DNA of 64,000 nt from Paulownia fortunei (lineage: Eukaryota; Streptophyta; Magnoliopsida; Lamiales; Paulowniaceae), in the NCBI GenBank assembly GCA_019321725.1, contig CM033120.1:6329694-6393693 (forward strand), read 5' to 3'. The notes beneath the pieces were generated by a model that had not been told where the DNA came from, made no database searches, and saw nothing but the letters and a program-made list of their open reading frames with translations. This document shows positions 11,344 through 22,599 of the stretch, piece by piece; within the stretch, counting starts at the first letter, position 1, and each line of letters begins with the position of its first letter. The translations under genes were made by a program, and so were the position numbers.

Positions 11344-13509
11344 TGTTAGAATAGTACTTAGCATGCCAATTAGTGACTGCTTCTATACTCTTGTAAAAAT
11401 AATCTTATTCAAAATATATTAAAAAATTGACCTTTTTTATCTTTAATTACATTTAGACAATTGTGTAAAGTCTGTAGACCAAACTTAACTAAGGAGCATG
11501 GTCACGCATATGATAGATATCATTGAATATGCCTCTATAGCTTTAGTCTTAAACTAGTTTTGAGTTGAGGGTTCATTGAAATGGGACATCGATAAGCCCA
11601 TAAGACTTGTACATGTGATGCTAGTGCATATGTATGGGTACTCATTGGGGAATGAGTACACAGAACTAGACCGCTCGAAATTCTCAACTGGAAACATTAT
11701 TCGTTGAACAAGAATTTCTAAGTTAAGATGTGAAAAAATTAGTCCTAAGTTAAGATGTACAAGAATTTCTAAGTTAAGACTTGAGGCACCATGGTAATAT
11801 TCTGCACGACATGTTGCACTTTGATGTATGCTTTGATTGGTTGATAAGCACAAGAGGAATATGTTAGTTGTAGCATCCTCATATATAGAGGTTAATTAGT
11901 GACCAACAAAGGATTCATCACCTTTATGGTAGAATAGGTTAATCTCCTATGTATTTCAATGTTTTTAACTTAAAAGCTTTGGCCAGAGCAGGATAAATAT
12001 TTGATGAGGATTTTCTAATCATTCATCAATAGTCAATGATACTTGAAATGAAATCATAGTCATTAATTCAATTAGGATTTTGATTAGCTATCCTTGTCCC
12101 AGACTTAATCGGGAGGCTAGTTGATGGAAAGATCAGACTTGTATGATAATCGTAATAGAAATATGTTCACTTGCTAAATTAGCTAAGACTAGGTAGTCAA
12201 GATGCACTACTAGGTGCTTCCTTTGACTTGTGAGGTATTGGAGTTAAGGAGTTAATTCTAAGGCGGATTAACTAATTGGATTATTTAATTGAAATTTATT
12301 TAATATGTTCATTAAATTACAAGAGTTACAAGCTCACTGCTAGTTTAGTTGTGAATCTGAGAAGTCACATACAAAACGAAAATGTCCACTACTAATTTCT
12401 AATGATAAAATTTTTTATAAGTCAATGTTGTTAGAAGTTTCACTGATGAGGATCTTTCAGTAATAGTCCAAGGAGTTGGATAAAGTTAATTAATAATGAT
12501 TAATTAATTAGGGCTCGAATTAATTTAAATAGTAAAAATAATTCATTTAATTAGACCTAATTAAGATTAGGGGCTCTCTTGAAGTGAATTAATTAATTAG
12601 TTGGATCAATTAATTATGGACTTTAAATTAATGTAAGGGGTTAAATTAATTTAAACAATTTAAATAGTATGATTATTCAAATTTGGCATAAGTTAATTAG
12701 TAGCCCAATAGAACCAATTAAATAATGAATTAGATCAATTTATTAAGATTGGGCTTGAATTAATTGCTAGAGATCAATTAAGTTCCAAGCCCAAGGTTAA
12801 TGGGCATGTAGGACAGGCCTATCTAGAAGTCTTGGGGTTAAGTTTAAGACAAATTGTCGTAGATAGAAATTAACAAAAGACTCCTAGTCTTGATAAGAAA
12901 AAAATGAGATAAGGAAGAAAGAGATGCAGACATATAAGGAAAGGGGATTAAACCTAGTAGGACAAGGATTGATCAAGGTTGTTTATAAAAACACAAGCTA
13001 ATTGGTGCAAATTAGTGTGTGCTTCTACAAGAACCCCCTCCCCCCTAAATATACATACCCCATTCCTTTTCTCTCTTGTTCTTGTCTTCTTTTCATATCA
13101 AAAAGGTTCCAACCTTCAGATATATTAGTATAATTCTTTTATCAGCCAGTTGGTTTAAGAATTACTACTGCACACCATATTATTGATTAGAATTAGACAT
13201 TTCTAGCAAAATTTATAAGTTTGTGGATTTACCTATTGTGTGGATACTTGAAGAGGGGCTACGCTTGGAGTCCTACCGAATTTATTTTTGAGCAAGAGCT
13301 AAACTATTCGAATTGTTCAATAACCTACATTAGCAGGAGTGTAATCAAAGGTATATCGTGAAACTTTTATTTTAAATAGTTAAGCAAGTAATTCAGATGT
13401 GAAGCGATTAATCACATCAAATCTGGGACATTCATTAATTAAATTATTTATGCATATTTTTAAATTAAATTTTTGCTGCGTAATGTCCAGCTATTTGTCC
13501 AACCCAACA
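11344..13509 (+). mobile_element. Ty1/copia LTR B, complete (2166 bp)
   Basis: The ends are TGTTAG and CCAACA, a matching terminal inverted pair (TGTT/AACA). A PPT precedes it and a PBS follows at 13511, so this single LTR serves as 3' LTR for the upstream pol remnant and as 5' LTR for the downstream leader and gag. The inside matches LTR A and the two LTR copies at 17580-19474 block by block: GGCCAGAGCAGGATAAAT near 11980, a TTAATTAA-rich centre, and ATCACATCAAATCTGGGACA before the end. No duplicated target site is visible, as expected if the complex arose by recombination. Confidence 0.8.
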
Positions 13510-13510
13510 G

Positions 13511-13522
13511 TGGAGTCAGAGC
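13511..13522 (+). other. Copia primer binding site
   Basis: TGGAGTCAGAGC one base after the LTR end matches the initiator-Met tRNA complement TGGTATCAGAGC at 10 of 12 positions. Confidence 0.75.
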
Positions 13523-15459
13523 TTAGGTTTTTGCATTTGGGTACTTTCGTGATTGTATGCCTGAAAATTCATATTATGAATGTATTTATCAATTTAATTA
13601 CTATTTTTTTTGGGATTAGCCACATAAAAAAAAAGCTTTGCATGATATTTTAATTGTTAAATTATGTACACAACACACACACAAAAATAATAAGCCACCC
13701 ATCATTGTCGTGATGGTCACGACCACGGGTAACCCTCAGTAGTAGGCTATTTGCGAGATGGGTGGGATTGTCCCACCAAAGCAAATAGTTGGGCGTAGGC
13801 CTGGCAGATGGCTACCAATCATTTGCCTATTGTGATGACCCAATTCCCAAGAAAGAGTTTCTTGGTGGTAGGCAAACAACCTGCCAACACAGCATTGTGC
13901 TAGGTAGATAGGCATTGCTAGAACAGGCACATAATGGGATGGAATGGTGCAACAAGCAGTGAGCCATCATATGGCCAGCCCGTGTATAAGCAGGTTGTTT
14001 AACAGCTTTGTGCACATATTAAGGGTAGCAAATGGGTTGCTGCTTATCGTGTTGTGTCGTGCAAAAATTAGTTTTTTGAATTATTAATTTATAAATTAAT
14101 TAAATTATAAAAAAAGAGTTTTTTGCCTATCGATTGTGTCGTAAAAAATTTATTTTTTATTTTTAATTTAATTATTACTTTTTTAAAATTGTGAAAAAAA
14201 AAATCAAAAGTTGTGAATTTAATTCTCAAACTTGAAACATGGCAAGTTAAATACATGGTTAATCATATGCTTTGAGTTGATGACATGTGATGTATAAATT
14301 GAGCATGTATATGAGGATGATCATTGAGCTTTGGCCATTTCATTATGGATGTTCTATGTATGGTTTTATCATTTTTGGGCTTTAATTAAATAGGCATGTG
14401 TGGCTTGCCTTTTTTTATTTTTTTGTCTGAATGTAAATTCTATCTCTCTCCTATGTACTTCCCCTGGGAAGAAGTTTCAAGGTTTCTTTTTAGGAATAGC
14501 ATTTGTAATCAGAATAGAATTAGGGTGTGAGGTTTTCTTTTATTTGACAAGAAAAATGAGCAAGGTGGAGAAAAGTAAGGAATGAAGGCCCATGAATTTA
14601 AGGGTGATACATTCTTATAATAGATAAGATATATTTATAATTTATATTGCTACCCCTAGATTGACCTAAATCCATTTTAGCTCTAATAGATTGCATAGGA
14701 TAGGCTCATGAACGTCCCTTTATCATGTAGTATGGTAGATACAAGCATAGGTTTATTTAATGCTTTCCTACTGATTATGCTTGCGATCATTAAAATAGTT
14801 TAGCATTAAATAAACAAATTTAAGTTTAACAAATGAGGTCTTGAAATTATAAATCGAATCCTCACTTGAAAGTCAGGTTTGAAGAATTTTTAACTAAATT
14901 CTATATCAGGTAAATATAAGGAAAATTGAGTAAAGCTCAATCGTCCATGTCTTCTATCGCAAGTAGATGACATGACGATGGACGTTGTCCAAGAGTTGTG
15001 GGATGCCTAAATAATGGAAAGTTGTATTAAGCATAGTGATGCCCATAAGATGCACTCGTCTTTATCGTCATCCATGAGTCATGGGACGTCTAGATGCTCC
15101 ATCTACATAAAATATTTGATGGGTAATGCTTGACACTTGTACCATATAAGGTCATATAATTGATGCTTATGGAAAGTAGTTAGGCAAAATAGCATGGGGG
15201 TTATATTTGATGCATCTGACAAGTTTGTTGTCTACCTTTTAATATTTTATATGATCTCATATTCTTGAGGATGTAAAATGTTAATTAGACCTCAAGCCTG
15301 CTAGGAAATTAAGTTTTCCCGAATTGCCATCTTAAGGGAGATGGAATTTGAATGAAATAGTGGGAGATATTTATAAACAAAGACCATATTATAAATAAAT
15401 ATATTCTCGAACGTATGCTTATTTTTTTACCTTGCATATTTTGTAGATTAGATATCAAA
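13523..15459 (+). mobile_element. Copia leader region downstream of LTR B
   Basis: Untranslated element sequence between PBS and gag. Blocks at 14370-14640 (ending near AAGGAATGAAGGCCC) and 15240-15420 (CCATCTTAAGGGAGATGGAATT) correspond to the first leader. The island 13690-14020 is richer in G+C than its surroundings. No gene was recognised; short open frames at 13736-14015 look incidental. Confidence 0.55.
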
Positions 15460-16312
15460 ATGACTAAAAATCCACTTGTATCTATTCTGGACACCAATAA
15501 ATTAACCCATCCTAACTACAGTGGTTAGCTGAAGAACCTTCAATTTGTTCTCCAGTCCAAAAAAAGGGCTTATGTCCTTGATATAACGCCACCGCAGTTG
15601 CACCGATGGACGCCACTGAGGAAGAGCTTGTAGAGTACCACAAGTAAGTTGAGGATGACTTGCAAGCTCAGTGCTATATGACAACATCACTGTCAAATGA
15701 GTTGCAGAGAAAACATGAGAATATGGAACATGTTGTTGATATTCACCTTTATCTAAAGGAATTGTATGGAAAGGTGAAATATCAAGTCTTGAAAGAGATT
15801 TTTTGTTGTCGTATGATATAAGGCTCTTCAATCCAAGATTATGAGCTAAAGATGATAGGCCTTATCGAAAGGCATGAGTCCCTTGGAGTCGTTATGGATA
15901 ACGATCCCTATGTAGGTCTCCTCATGTAGTCTCTGCCACCGTTATTTGACGTCTTTGTGGGGAACTTCAACATGCATAAGATGGAGACTACCATCACTGA
16001 GGTGGTCAACACGTTGAAAATGGTTGAATTAACCATGAAAAAGGATAAGCTTATCACTCTTGTTGCCTCTTCATCCCAATCTAAGGCTAAAAATCCAAAC
16101 AATGGGAAGAAAAAAGGTTCTTCTTAGAAGGGCAAAAGCTTGAAGGCCTCCAGTAGAGTGGCTAAGGATTACAAAGCCAATAACAAGTACTACTACTACG
16201 GCAAGCCAGGGCATTATAAGGGGAACTGCAAGGAGTACCTTGCAAGCCGCCAGAATGGTTCTGGTTTGTATTTTGTTGAAGTTAGCCTTTTGGTTGATGC
16301 AACATATTTTTA
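15460..16312 (+). pseudogene. Copia gag pseudogene (UBN2-type, zinc knuckle)
   Basis: Gag is the capsid/nucleocapsid protein of the element. From the ATG at 15460 the frame reads MTKNPLVSILDTNKLTHPNYSGW, the typical copia gag opening. After frame changes the family blocks follow: DIHLYLKELYG-like sequence near 15740, MIGLIERHESLGVVMDNDPY near 15850-15910, LPPLFDVFVGNFNMHKMETT near 15930-15990, and a Lys-rich stretch. The knuckle at about 16180-16240 reads YYYYGKPGHYKGNCKEYL, where both leading Cys of the usual C-x2-C-x4-H-x4-C have become Tyr. It ends with GLYFVEVSLLVD, the gag/protease boundary, then stops abruptly. Internal stops (for example after GSS near 16125) show it is dead. Confidence 0.85.
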
Positions 16313-17400
16313 GGGAAGTCCTCCACTATTATTATTTCACTTTATATTGAGGACAATGTATTTTTTAAATTTGGGGGAGTACTTTAGATTTTTATTTTTA
16401 TTTTACTTTCATTTTTCATAGGATTTGTTCCTTTTTTAAGCTTATTGTTGCGTAGGATTTGCTTAGTTTTTTTTTTCATTGGCAAAATGAATAAAAAAAA
16501 GTGAAATCTTAAGTTGTTCTAGTATTAGAATGTTATTAGCCAAGGATGAAAGTGATTGTCTGAAGGATGACTTGTTGGAATGGATAAATGCTATTTTTTT
16601 GTCTAAATATTTACCATGTGTGTGGGTTTTGATGACTTTGTAATTCTTGCTAAATTGAGCAATAGCCTCTTATTGAATTAATTTTATATGGTTAGAGATG
16701 GTCTATAGGAATTACTTATTTTTTGGATGATCCCACCGAACTCTAGAAATGTTTTTCGAGATAAAATCCTAGATGTCATAGCATTAGGGAGATGATTGAG
16801 GTCATTTTTGAACCGTTTGAACCTTTTAAGCCAACTGATATATCAAGTTTTATCCCTAATGTCCCTTTTTGAGCTTCATTAAACCTTTTGCTTGACATCC
16901 TATACAATTTGATATAGCCTCATAGTTATTTCTCTCTATTATAACCCTTCCCTTAATGCATGATCATTTTAAGGAGGGCATTGATGGATATTGTTGAGAA
17001 ATTAGTGCTCAACAAAGGTTCTAAAATGATTATGTGTTATGGGTAATTTTGAGCTACATTTTCCCAAAGTTTTCTACCATTACCAAAGTCGTATGTTACA
17101 AGTTTTGAAAGTCCTTTTGATCTTTGATGCTAAAGTACATCTACATTGGTGGAGATTCTTGTGAAAAGCAAGCCCATGGATTTTGAAAAGTTTACCATTT
17201 TCAATCAAAATTGAAAATCACTATGCAATTTTTGGCCCTCCCATGTATATACGGGCCGGAAATTCTTTCCCTCTCCAACTTTTGGAGAGTTTGTCAATTT
17301 TGAACCACTTCAAATTTTAATTTTGGTAGGACTCTAAATCTTCCAACAATTCTTCTTTTTCTCACTCCAATGTATGTGGACTTATTTGAGACTACATTAA
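16313..17400 (+). mobile_element. Ty3/gypsy 3' region fragment, possibly with LTR start
   Basis: Directly after the copia gag break comes GAGGACAATG...TTTGGGGGAG (16350-16380), a motif typical of the region after pol in Athila/Tat-like gypsy elements. Sequence near 16730-16880 (TCTAGAAATG..., AAATCCTAGATGTCATAGCAT) matches the reverse complement of 56140-56320, the equivalent part of the gypsy copy at 56001-60866. AAGGAGGGCAT near 16973 looks like a PPT. The next sequence, from 16982 or 16992, may be the start of an LTR, with a CACTAATTTC-loop inverted pair TGTTGAG/CTCAACA at 16992-17014. The downstream limit is uncertain. Confidence 0.55.
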
Positions 17401-17579
17401 TCATAAAAAATTATCTACATACATTCTTAATATTAATTTAAACTATTCAAATTGTATCAAAATAGATATATATCTAAATATATTAATATAAAATAAACAC
17501 CTAATGGCCAATTTTTATCTCATAAAAATCAGTCATATTATATTTAATTATATAAATATATTAATTAAATAAATCATAT

Positions 17580-18320
17580 TTATTTTAATTATCCTCTTCA
17601 TCTTGTAGTGGGTTTCTTAATTGTTCCACTTTAATTTTTGGGTTTGGACTTAAAAAATCCAAGAATCCATCCAATTGATTTAAACTCATATTAATCAATC
17701 CAGTTGATTAATTATAATTTTACTCTAATTGGGCTTTCTAATCAAAATAAGTACAATTAAATAATCCAATCATTTAATCAAAAAATTTAATTCAATCATT
17801 AAATTAAATAGAGCCCCTAATTAATTATTTAATCAATATTAACTAATTAATTTCCAACCACTGGAAAAATCCTAAAATAAAAATGTTGTTTTGCATAAAG
17901 ATGTGTGACCATCTTAAGTTCACTACTAAGCTAGTAGTAGGTTTACAATATTTGCAACTTATGAATAACAACTATTCCGATTAATCAATCTAATTAATTA
18001 ATCCGCTTGAAATTACATCCTTAATTCCAAGAATCTCACTATCCATGAAACTACCAAGCAAGTAATCATGGCAAACTAGTCTTAAGTGAAATAGCGAGTA
18101 AACCTATTTCATTTGCGAGAACCATATACGTACGGTCCTTTCGATAACTAATATCCCGATTGAATTTAGGGCATAGATTATTAGTTGAAACCCTAAATAA
18201 TTCAATAACTGTGATTCCATTTCGAGTTCCAATGATTCTTGTTGAATCAAGATTCATCCTGCCTTGGCCAAGGTCTTTGAATCATGAACTATAAAAATAC
18301 AGGAGATTCCCTTGTTAAAT
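17580..18320 (-). mobile_element. Copia LTR copy, inverted and truncated at both ends
   Basis: Reverse-complementing this stretch gives the same ordered blocks as LTR B: a segment like ACCTTGGCCAAGGCAGGATG, then AATCGGGATATTAGTT, GATTCTTGGAATTAAGG, a TTAATTAA-rich core, GGGGCTCTATTTAATTTAA, and a 'tccaaaccca' block. The LTR's own TG and CA ends are not present. It lies back to back with a + strand copy starting near 18350. Confidence 0.65.
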
Positions 18321-18349
18321 AAAAGACAAGTGTCAAATTCTATGTTGGC

Positions 18350-19474
18350 CACTTGTGAGGTTCTTGGAAATAAGGAGTTAATTCCAATATGATTAATTAA
18401 TTGGATTAAATAATCAAAATATTTATTATTCACTTAAGTTGCAATCCCACTGTAACTTGAGCTAGAATTCGTTCAATGAGTTAAATTAATTCATCCAATT
18501 AAATAGCAGGATTATTTAATTTGACTTAATTAAGATTAGGGGCTCATGGAGAGTGAAATAATTAATTGATTGGATCAATTAATGAATGGGATTAAATTAA
18601 TGTAACCCTTAAATTAATTTATTAGATTAAAATGATTTAACTAATTTAAATAATATAATTATTTAAATTGAGCCTAATTTAATTAGGTAGCCTTATGGAA
18701 CTAACTAATTAATTAATTAGAATAATTAATTAAATTAAACATGATTAATTGATGAAAATTAATTAGAGTCCAAGCCCAAGTTAATGGGCTAGTAGGAGAC
18801 ACCCATTAGGAGTCTTGAATTAGAGAATAAAAGGACTATTTGTCTTTGATAGAAAAAAATAAGAAAAGAAAAGAAAAGAAAGAGATATAGATAAAGCAGG
18901 AAAGGGATCAAAACCTAATTAGATTGGGATTGAACCGACATGTGTATTTATATACATACATAGGACCGAAAATTACATATCTTGGAGAAGCAATTTTCGG
19001 CTGCCCACTATTGTAATCTCTCTTTTTTTTCGCTCAAAGTCTTATTTACTTCCATCAAAAAGTTCCATTCCTTTTGATAAAAAGCTCAAGTCTTTATTCA
19101 CCAACTTGAATTAAGATTTGAATGTCACTATTGAATCTAGATTAGAAATAAAGGTTTAAAATTCTCTAGTAAGAATCATCGATCTGTGGACTTGCCCGGG
19201 GTGTGGATACCAGTAGAGAAAAGACACGTGGATTATTGAATGTACCAATTTCTGATCCAGGATATGATTTGAATCGTATATATATCATCATCAGTTGGAG
19301 TGCTTTAATTCATGTATATCACAAATCTTATGTTAAATTTATTTGAGTGAGTAATTCAAAATAAAATTGATTAATCGCATCAAATCTGAGACTACATGTT
19401 TAAATTAGTTTTCGTATGTTTAAAAATTTTATTTTTCCACTTCACATATGTCACGCTATTTTGCAAACCCAACA
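18350..19474 (+). mobile_element. Copia LTR C, 5'-truncated
   Basis: From TTGTGAGGTTCTTGGAAATA (18354) to the terminus AAACCCAACA (19474) this matches LTR B at about 12226-13509. Included are GATTAGGGGCTCATGGAGAG, AAGCCCAAGTTAATGGGC and ATCGCATCAAATCTGAGAC. No primer binding site follows, so it behaves as a 3' or solo LTR end. Its first ~900 bp, by comparison with LTR B, are missing. Confidence 0.7.
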
Positions 19475-21310
19475 ATAGCTAGAAGGGACATGAAAATCTC
19501 GCCACTGAAAAGTGATTGTCCTTTATATTTTGAATGGGTGTAGGAGAAGTCAAATGCATACTTGGTATTAAGGTTGCATCATACTAATCCTATTGACACT
19601 TCATAGTAAAATTATGTTCTTAGTTAAAAGAAATGTAGAATGGAAAAAGAAAAGAAATGCTAGCTAGTATTATGCAAGCTATTTAGGAAGTTTGATGTGT
19701 ATGGTGTGTACACGACTAGTCTTGTGCTTAACTGTTAGATTATTGGTGAGTGGATATCTAATTGATCCTTGACGAAAATGGTATGATACATTCAAAAGGA
19801 TGCTTAGATGTTTTAATAGAGTGGTTTGAGATTAGTGAAGGTTATTCGGTTAAGTGAAAGGATGCACACTGTGGCACACATTTCTTTGGTTGTTGTTATC
19901 TTTGTGAAAATAAAGCCACTTGATGTATTCTTTGGGCACTGAATATTATTGGAGGACCAAGCATAGATATATTAACATTTCTTCACCCAATGAGAGTATT
20001 GCACATAATTAAATTATTCTCAAGCGTATTTCTACAACCAGTGTGATCCCTTATCCCTATTACTAAGCCTTTATTTGGAGATATGTTCTAAAGGCATGTG
20101 AGTATTATGGGATTATATAGAATTTGTTTTTTATGTCTTGTGACAACATTTATTGATTAATTATTAGTTTGCTCATTATATGGTTGATACTAGATTTCTG
20201 AGTTGTCACCAGACTTTGATTAACCCTCACACACAAGTAATGGTCCTGGCGCTGGGATAGCTAGAAGGATGAGACTTAAAGATTATGTTGTATATCTAAG
20301 GTTTGAGAATGATTGCATTTTTTCTTGGAGTAGCGAGAAAGGTTAATGTGCATAAATTATAGTCAGCTTAGCTTAGAGGCTAAGATAAGATTAAACTTGA
20401 TTGATTATGAAGTATGTACAAACTTCATAACTATAACGTTTATAGCTGAACGTTTGAACTACTAGAAGGCATTTTACATAGTAACTTGTAGTGGTGTGCA
20501 GTTCATGCGCTTGAATAGTGATTGAACTTAAGTTTATATAATGTTTAGATCATGACATGTCCAAATTAAGTAGGAGCTCTATCATAGTATGTATTCATAC
20601 TGCATATGCTTTGAGGTAACCTCCTATGAGAAGTTACTAAATGGGTCCTTGATTCATCACTATGCGAGCCCATATTATTTCATTACCTTTTAGGGCACTA
20701 AACCATGTTATGGAGTGCAAGCTTGATGACAGTACTTTCACATATATCCAATGGCCAAGAATGATTCTTTCTGTCAGAGCATATCTAGGAAAACTATCAA
20801 GACTAAGTTGATTGGCATGCGAGGTTGAGGAAGAACTAAGTTGGTAATGCACTTTTGTTCTATGATTCATAGTCCGGGCAATTGTGTCAAATTAATTTAG
20901 ACTAGTCTGAACATAGATACATATCTGAGAGAATCAAGCATGCTTTACTTATTTTTTAGTAAGGGATCTAGTGAAGCTTGATTGAGTGTGACCATTTGGT
21001 TTGAGGTACACAACGAGTTATTGATTTATACAATTATGATAGTTTGATTATGACTTAATATAACTCTTTAAACCTATACTTTCTCACTTGGTCGCACCCT
21101 CATTTCCTATATGAAGAAAATGATGTGAGATTGTGAAGTTGTATGATGATGAGATTCAAGGAGATCGAGTCAAATATGCAAGATTGGAAGATGTTGGAAA
21201 TTGGTTTATTGACCCAATTGGTATCCATATTTAAGTTGGATGTTAATTCCATAAATTTTGTGGGATTGATTCTAATTGGACTGGAATTCTTCCTTGAGTA
21301 GAAATACAAA
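19475..21310. other. Unassigned sequence
   Basis: This is about 1.8 kb with no open frame above 80 codons and no family I recognise on either strand. Given retroelement remnants on both sides it is probably old element sequence, but that is inference. Confidence 0.4.
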
Positions 21311-21319
21311 GTATAAAAC

Positions 21320-21580
21320 TTGTCATAGGTATCAATTAGAAAAGGCTACCTATTACATATCTTGGGGTATCATTTTACAAAGCGAGAAAGAAAAAAGTGC
21401 TATTTGAATCAGTAATTTCCAAAGTGAAAAACCATTTACAAGGATGGGATAAGGTGGCATTGTTAATGTGAGAAAGGCCGACTCTTATTAAGAGCATCCT
21501 TGTTTCAATGTATATGCATTTGCTACAAGTACTTTACCCTCCAAAAGATAGAAATATTCAATAGTTCTTGATTTGTGTTG
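21320..21580 (+). pseudogene. LINE reverse transcriptase C-terminal fragment
   Basis: On the + strand the translation reads ITYLGVSFYKARKKKVLFESVISKVKNHLQGWDKVALLM, then ERPTLIKSILVSMYMHLLQVLYPPK. This is the conserved post-catalytic segment of plant LINE ORF2 (YLG.PL..GR......W......LS.GGR..LI.SVL...P.....). It has at least one stop and no flanking domains, so it is a small relic. Confidence 0.75.
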
Positions 21581-21589
21581 GTACATTAA

Positions 21590-21840
21590 CAAGTGATCTA
21601 TCCAACCCTAAAATACCATCTTGTATATTCAACAAAGAAACAATAAAATCTAATCAAATAATCAAAATTCTACATATTTGTGGTAAGCTAAATTAGATCG
21701 TATCTCTAAGAAAATAGTTTAAAAGATGGCATAGTTGCTTGCCCTTATAGACTTACGAGAGATGTCGATTTTTGAATGTTACCTTAAGGGATTTCTCATG
21801 CTTCACATGACATATAACAGCCAAATCAAATGAATATATG
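21590..21840 (+). pseudogene. Copia GAG-pre-integrase/integrase fragment
   Basis: AACCCTAAAATACCATCTTG and the following 230 bases parallel 10205-10440 of the copia remnant in order. Shared pieces are an 'AGACTTACGAGAGATGTCGA' counterpart and a downstream Cys-containing segment reading FECYLKG. It abuts gypsy sequence at about 21850. Confidence 0.55.
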
Positions 21841-21859
21841 CCCAGGTGATCAGCCCACT

Positions 21860-22590
21860 AAGGGTCATGGGTAAATTTGGTTAAGAAGGATCAGAAGTGG
21901 GAATGGATAGTTTCTTGTCAGAATGCTTTTGAATTACAAAAATAGTCTATCTCTTTAAAGTCGGTGCTGAACTTCTAGAGTTTGAGTTACCATTTGAGGT
22001 GAAAGTTGATGCTTCTAATAAGGTTATTGATGGTGTTTTAGTACAGAACAAACACCTAATCGCCTTTGAAAGCTGTAAGCTAAAAGATACTAAAATACGG
22101 TATAGTACTAATAAGTAAGAAATGATAGTGGTCGTTCATTGTTTAGATGCTTGGAAGCACTATCTATTGGGAACAAAGTTCACAATTGTCATGGACAATA
22201 TTGCTAAAATCTATTTCAGAACTCAAAAAAAGTTGTCGCCTAAACATGCTCGTTGGCAAGAGTTTTTGGAGTAATTTGATTTTGATTGGGTATATAGGTC
22301 GGGCAGGCACAACGATGTTGTTGATGCTTTGAGATAAAAGTTGGTTGAAGATTATGTTGTTGCCTTAACTCTCATTGAGTCATATTTTTTGGAATGGATT
22401 TGAGAATTATCCCAAAATAATGTTGTGTATAAGAAACTTTTTTATTGGGTGAGGCTGGTCACCTTAAAAAGTATTAGCTAGACGATAAGTTATTATATTC
22501 TAAGGGTGGAAGGGCCTATGTACCAGGTAGCTCATTACGATGACGGTTGCTAATTGTTCACTATTTTGGAATGGCCTTTGATGAATCGTC
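21860..22590 (+). pseudogene. Gypsy RNase H and integrase N-terminus pseudogene
   Basis: The + strand reads VKKDQKWEW...CQNAFE near 21875-21935, then pieces matching PFEVKVDAS and GGVLVQ, then HCLDAWKHYLLGTKFTIVMDN, KTQKKLSPKHARWQEFLE, FDFDWVYRSGRHNDVVDAL (22150-22340). This is the RNase H plus linker of a chromovirus-type gypsy pol. The RNase H dipeptide TDN has become MDN. It continues into an integrase N-terminal region (ESYFLEWI, VYKKLFYWV, ILRVEGPMYQV) to about 22590. The matching RT lies next to it on the opposite strand. Confidence 0.75.
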
Positions 22591-22599
22591 TGTAGTAAT

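Noticed and set aside
15502..15831. 109-codon - strand open frame
   Set aside because: It is antisense to the copia gag remnant read on the + strand.
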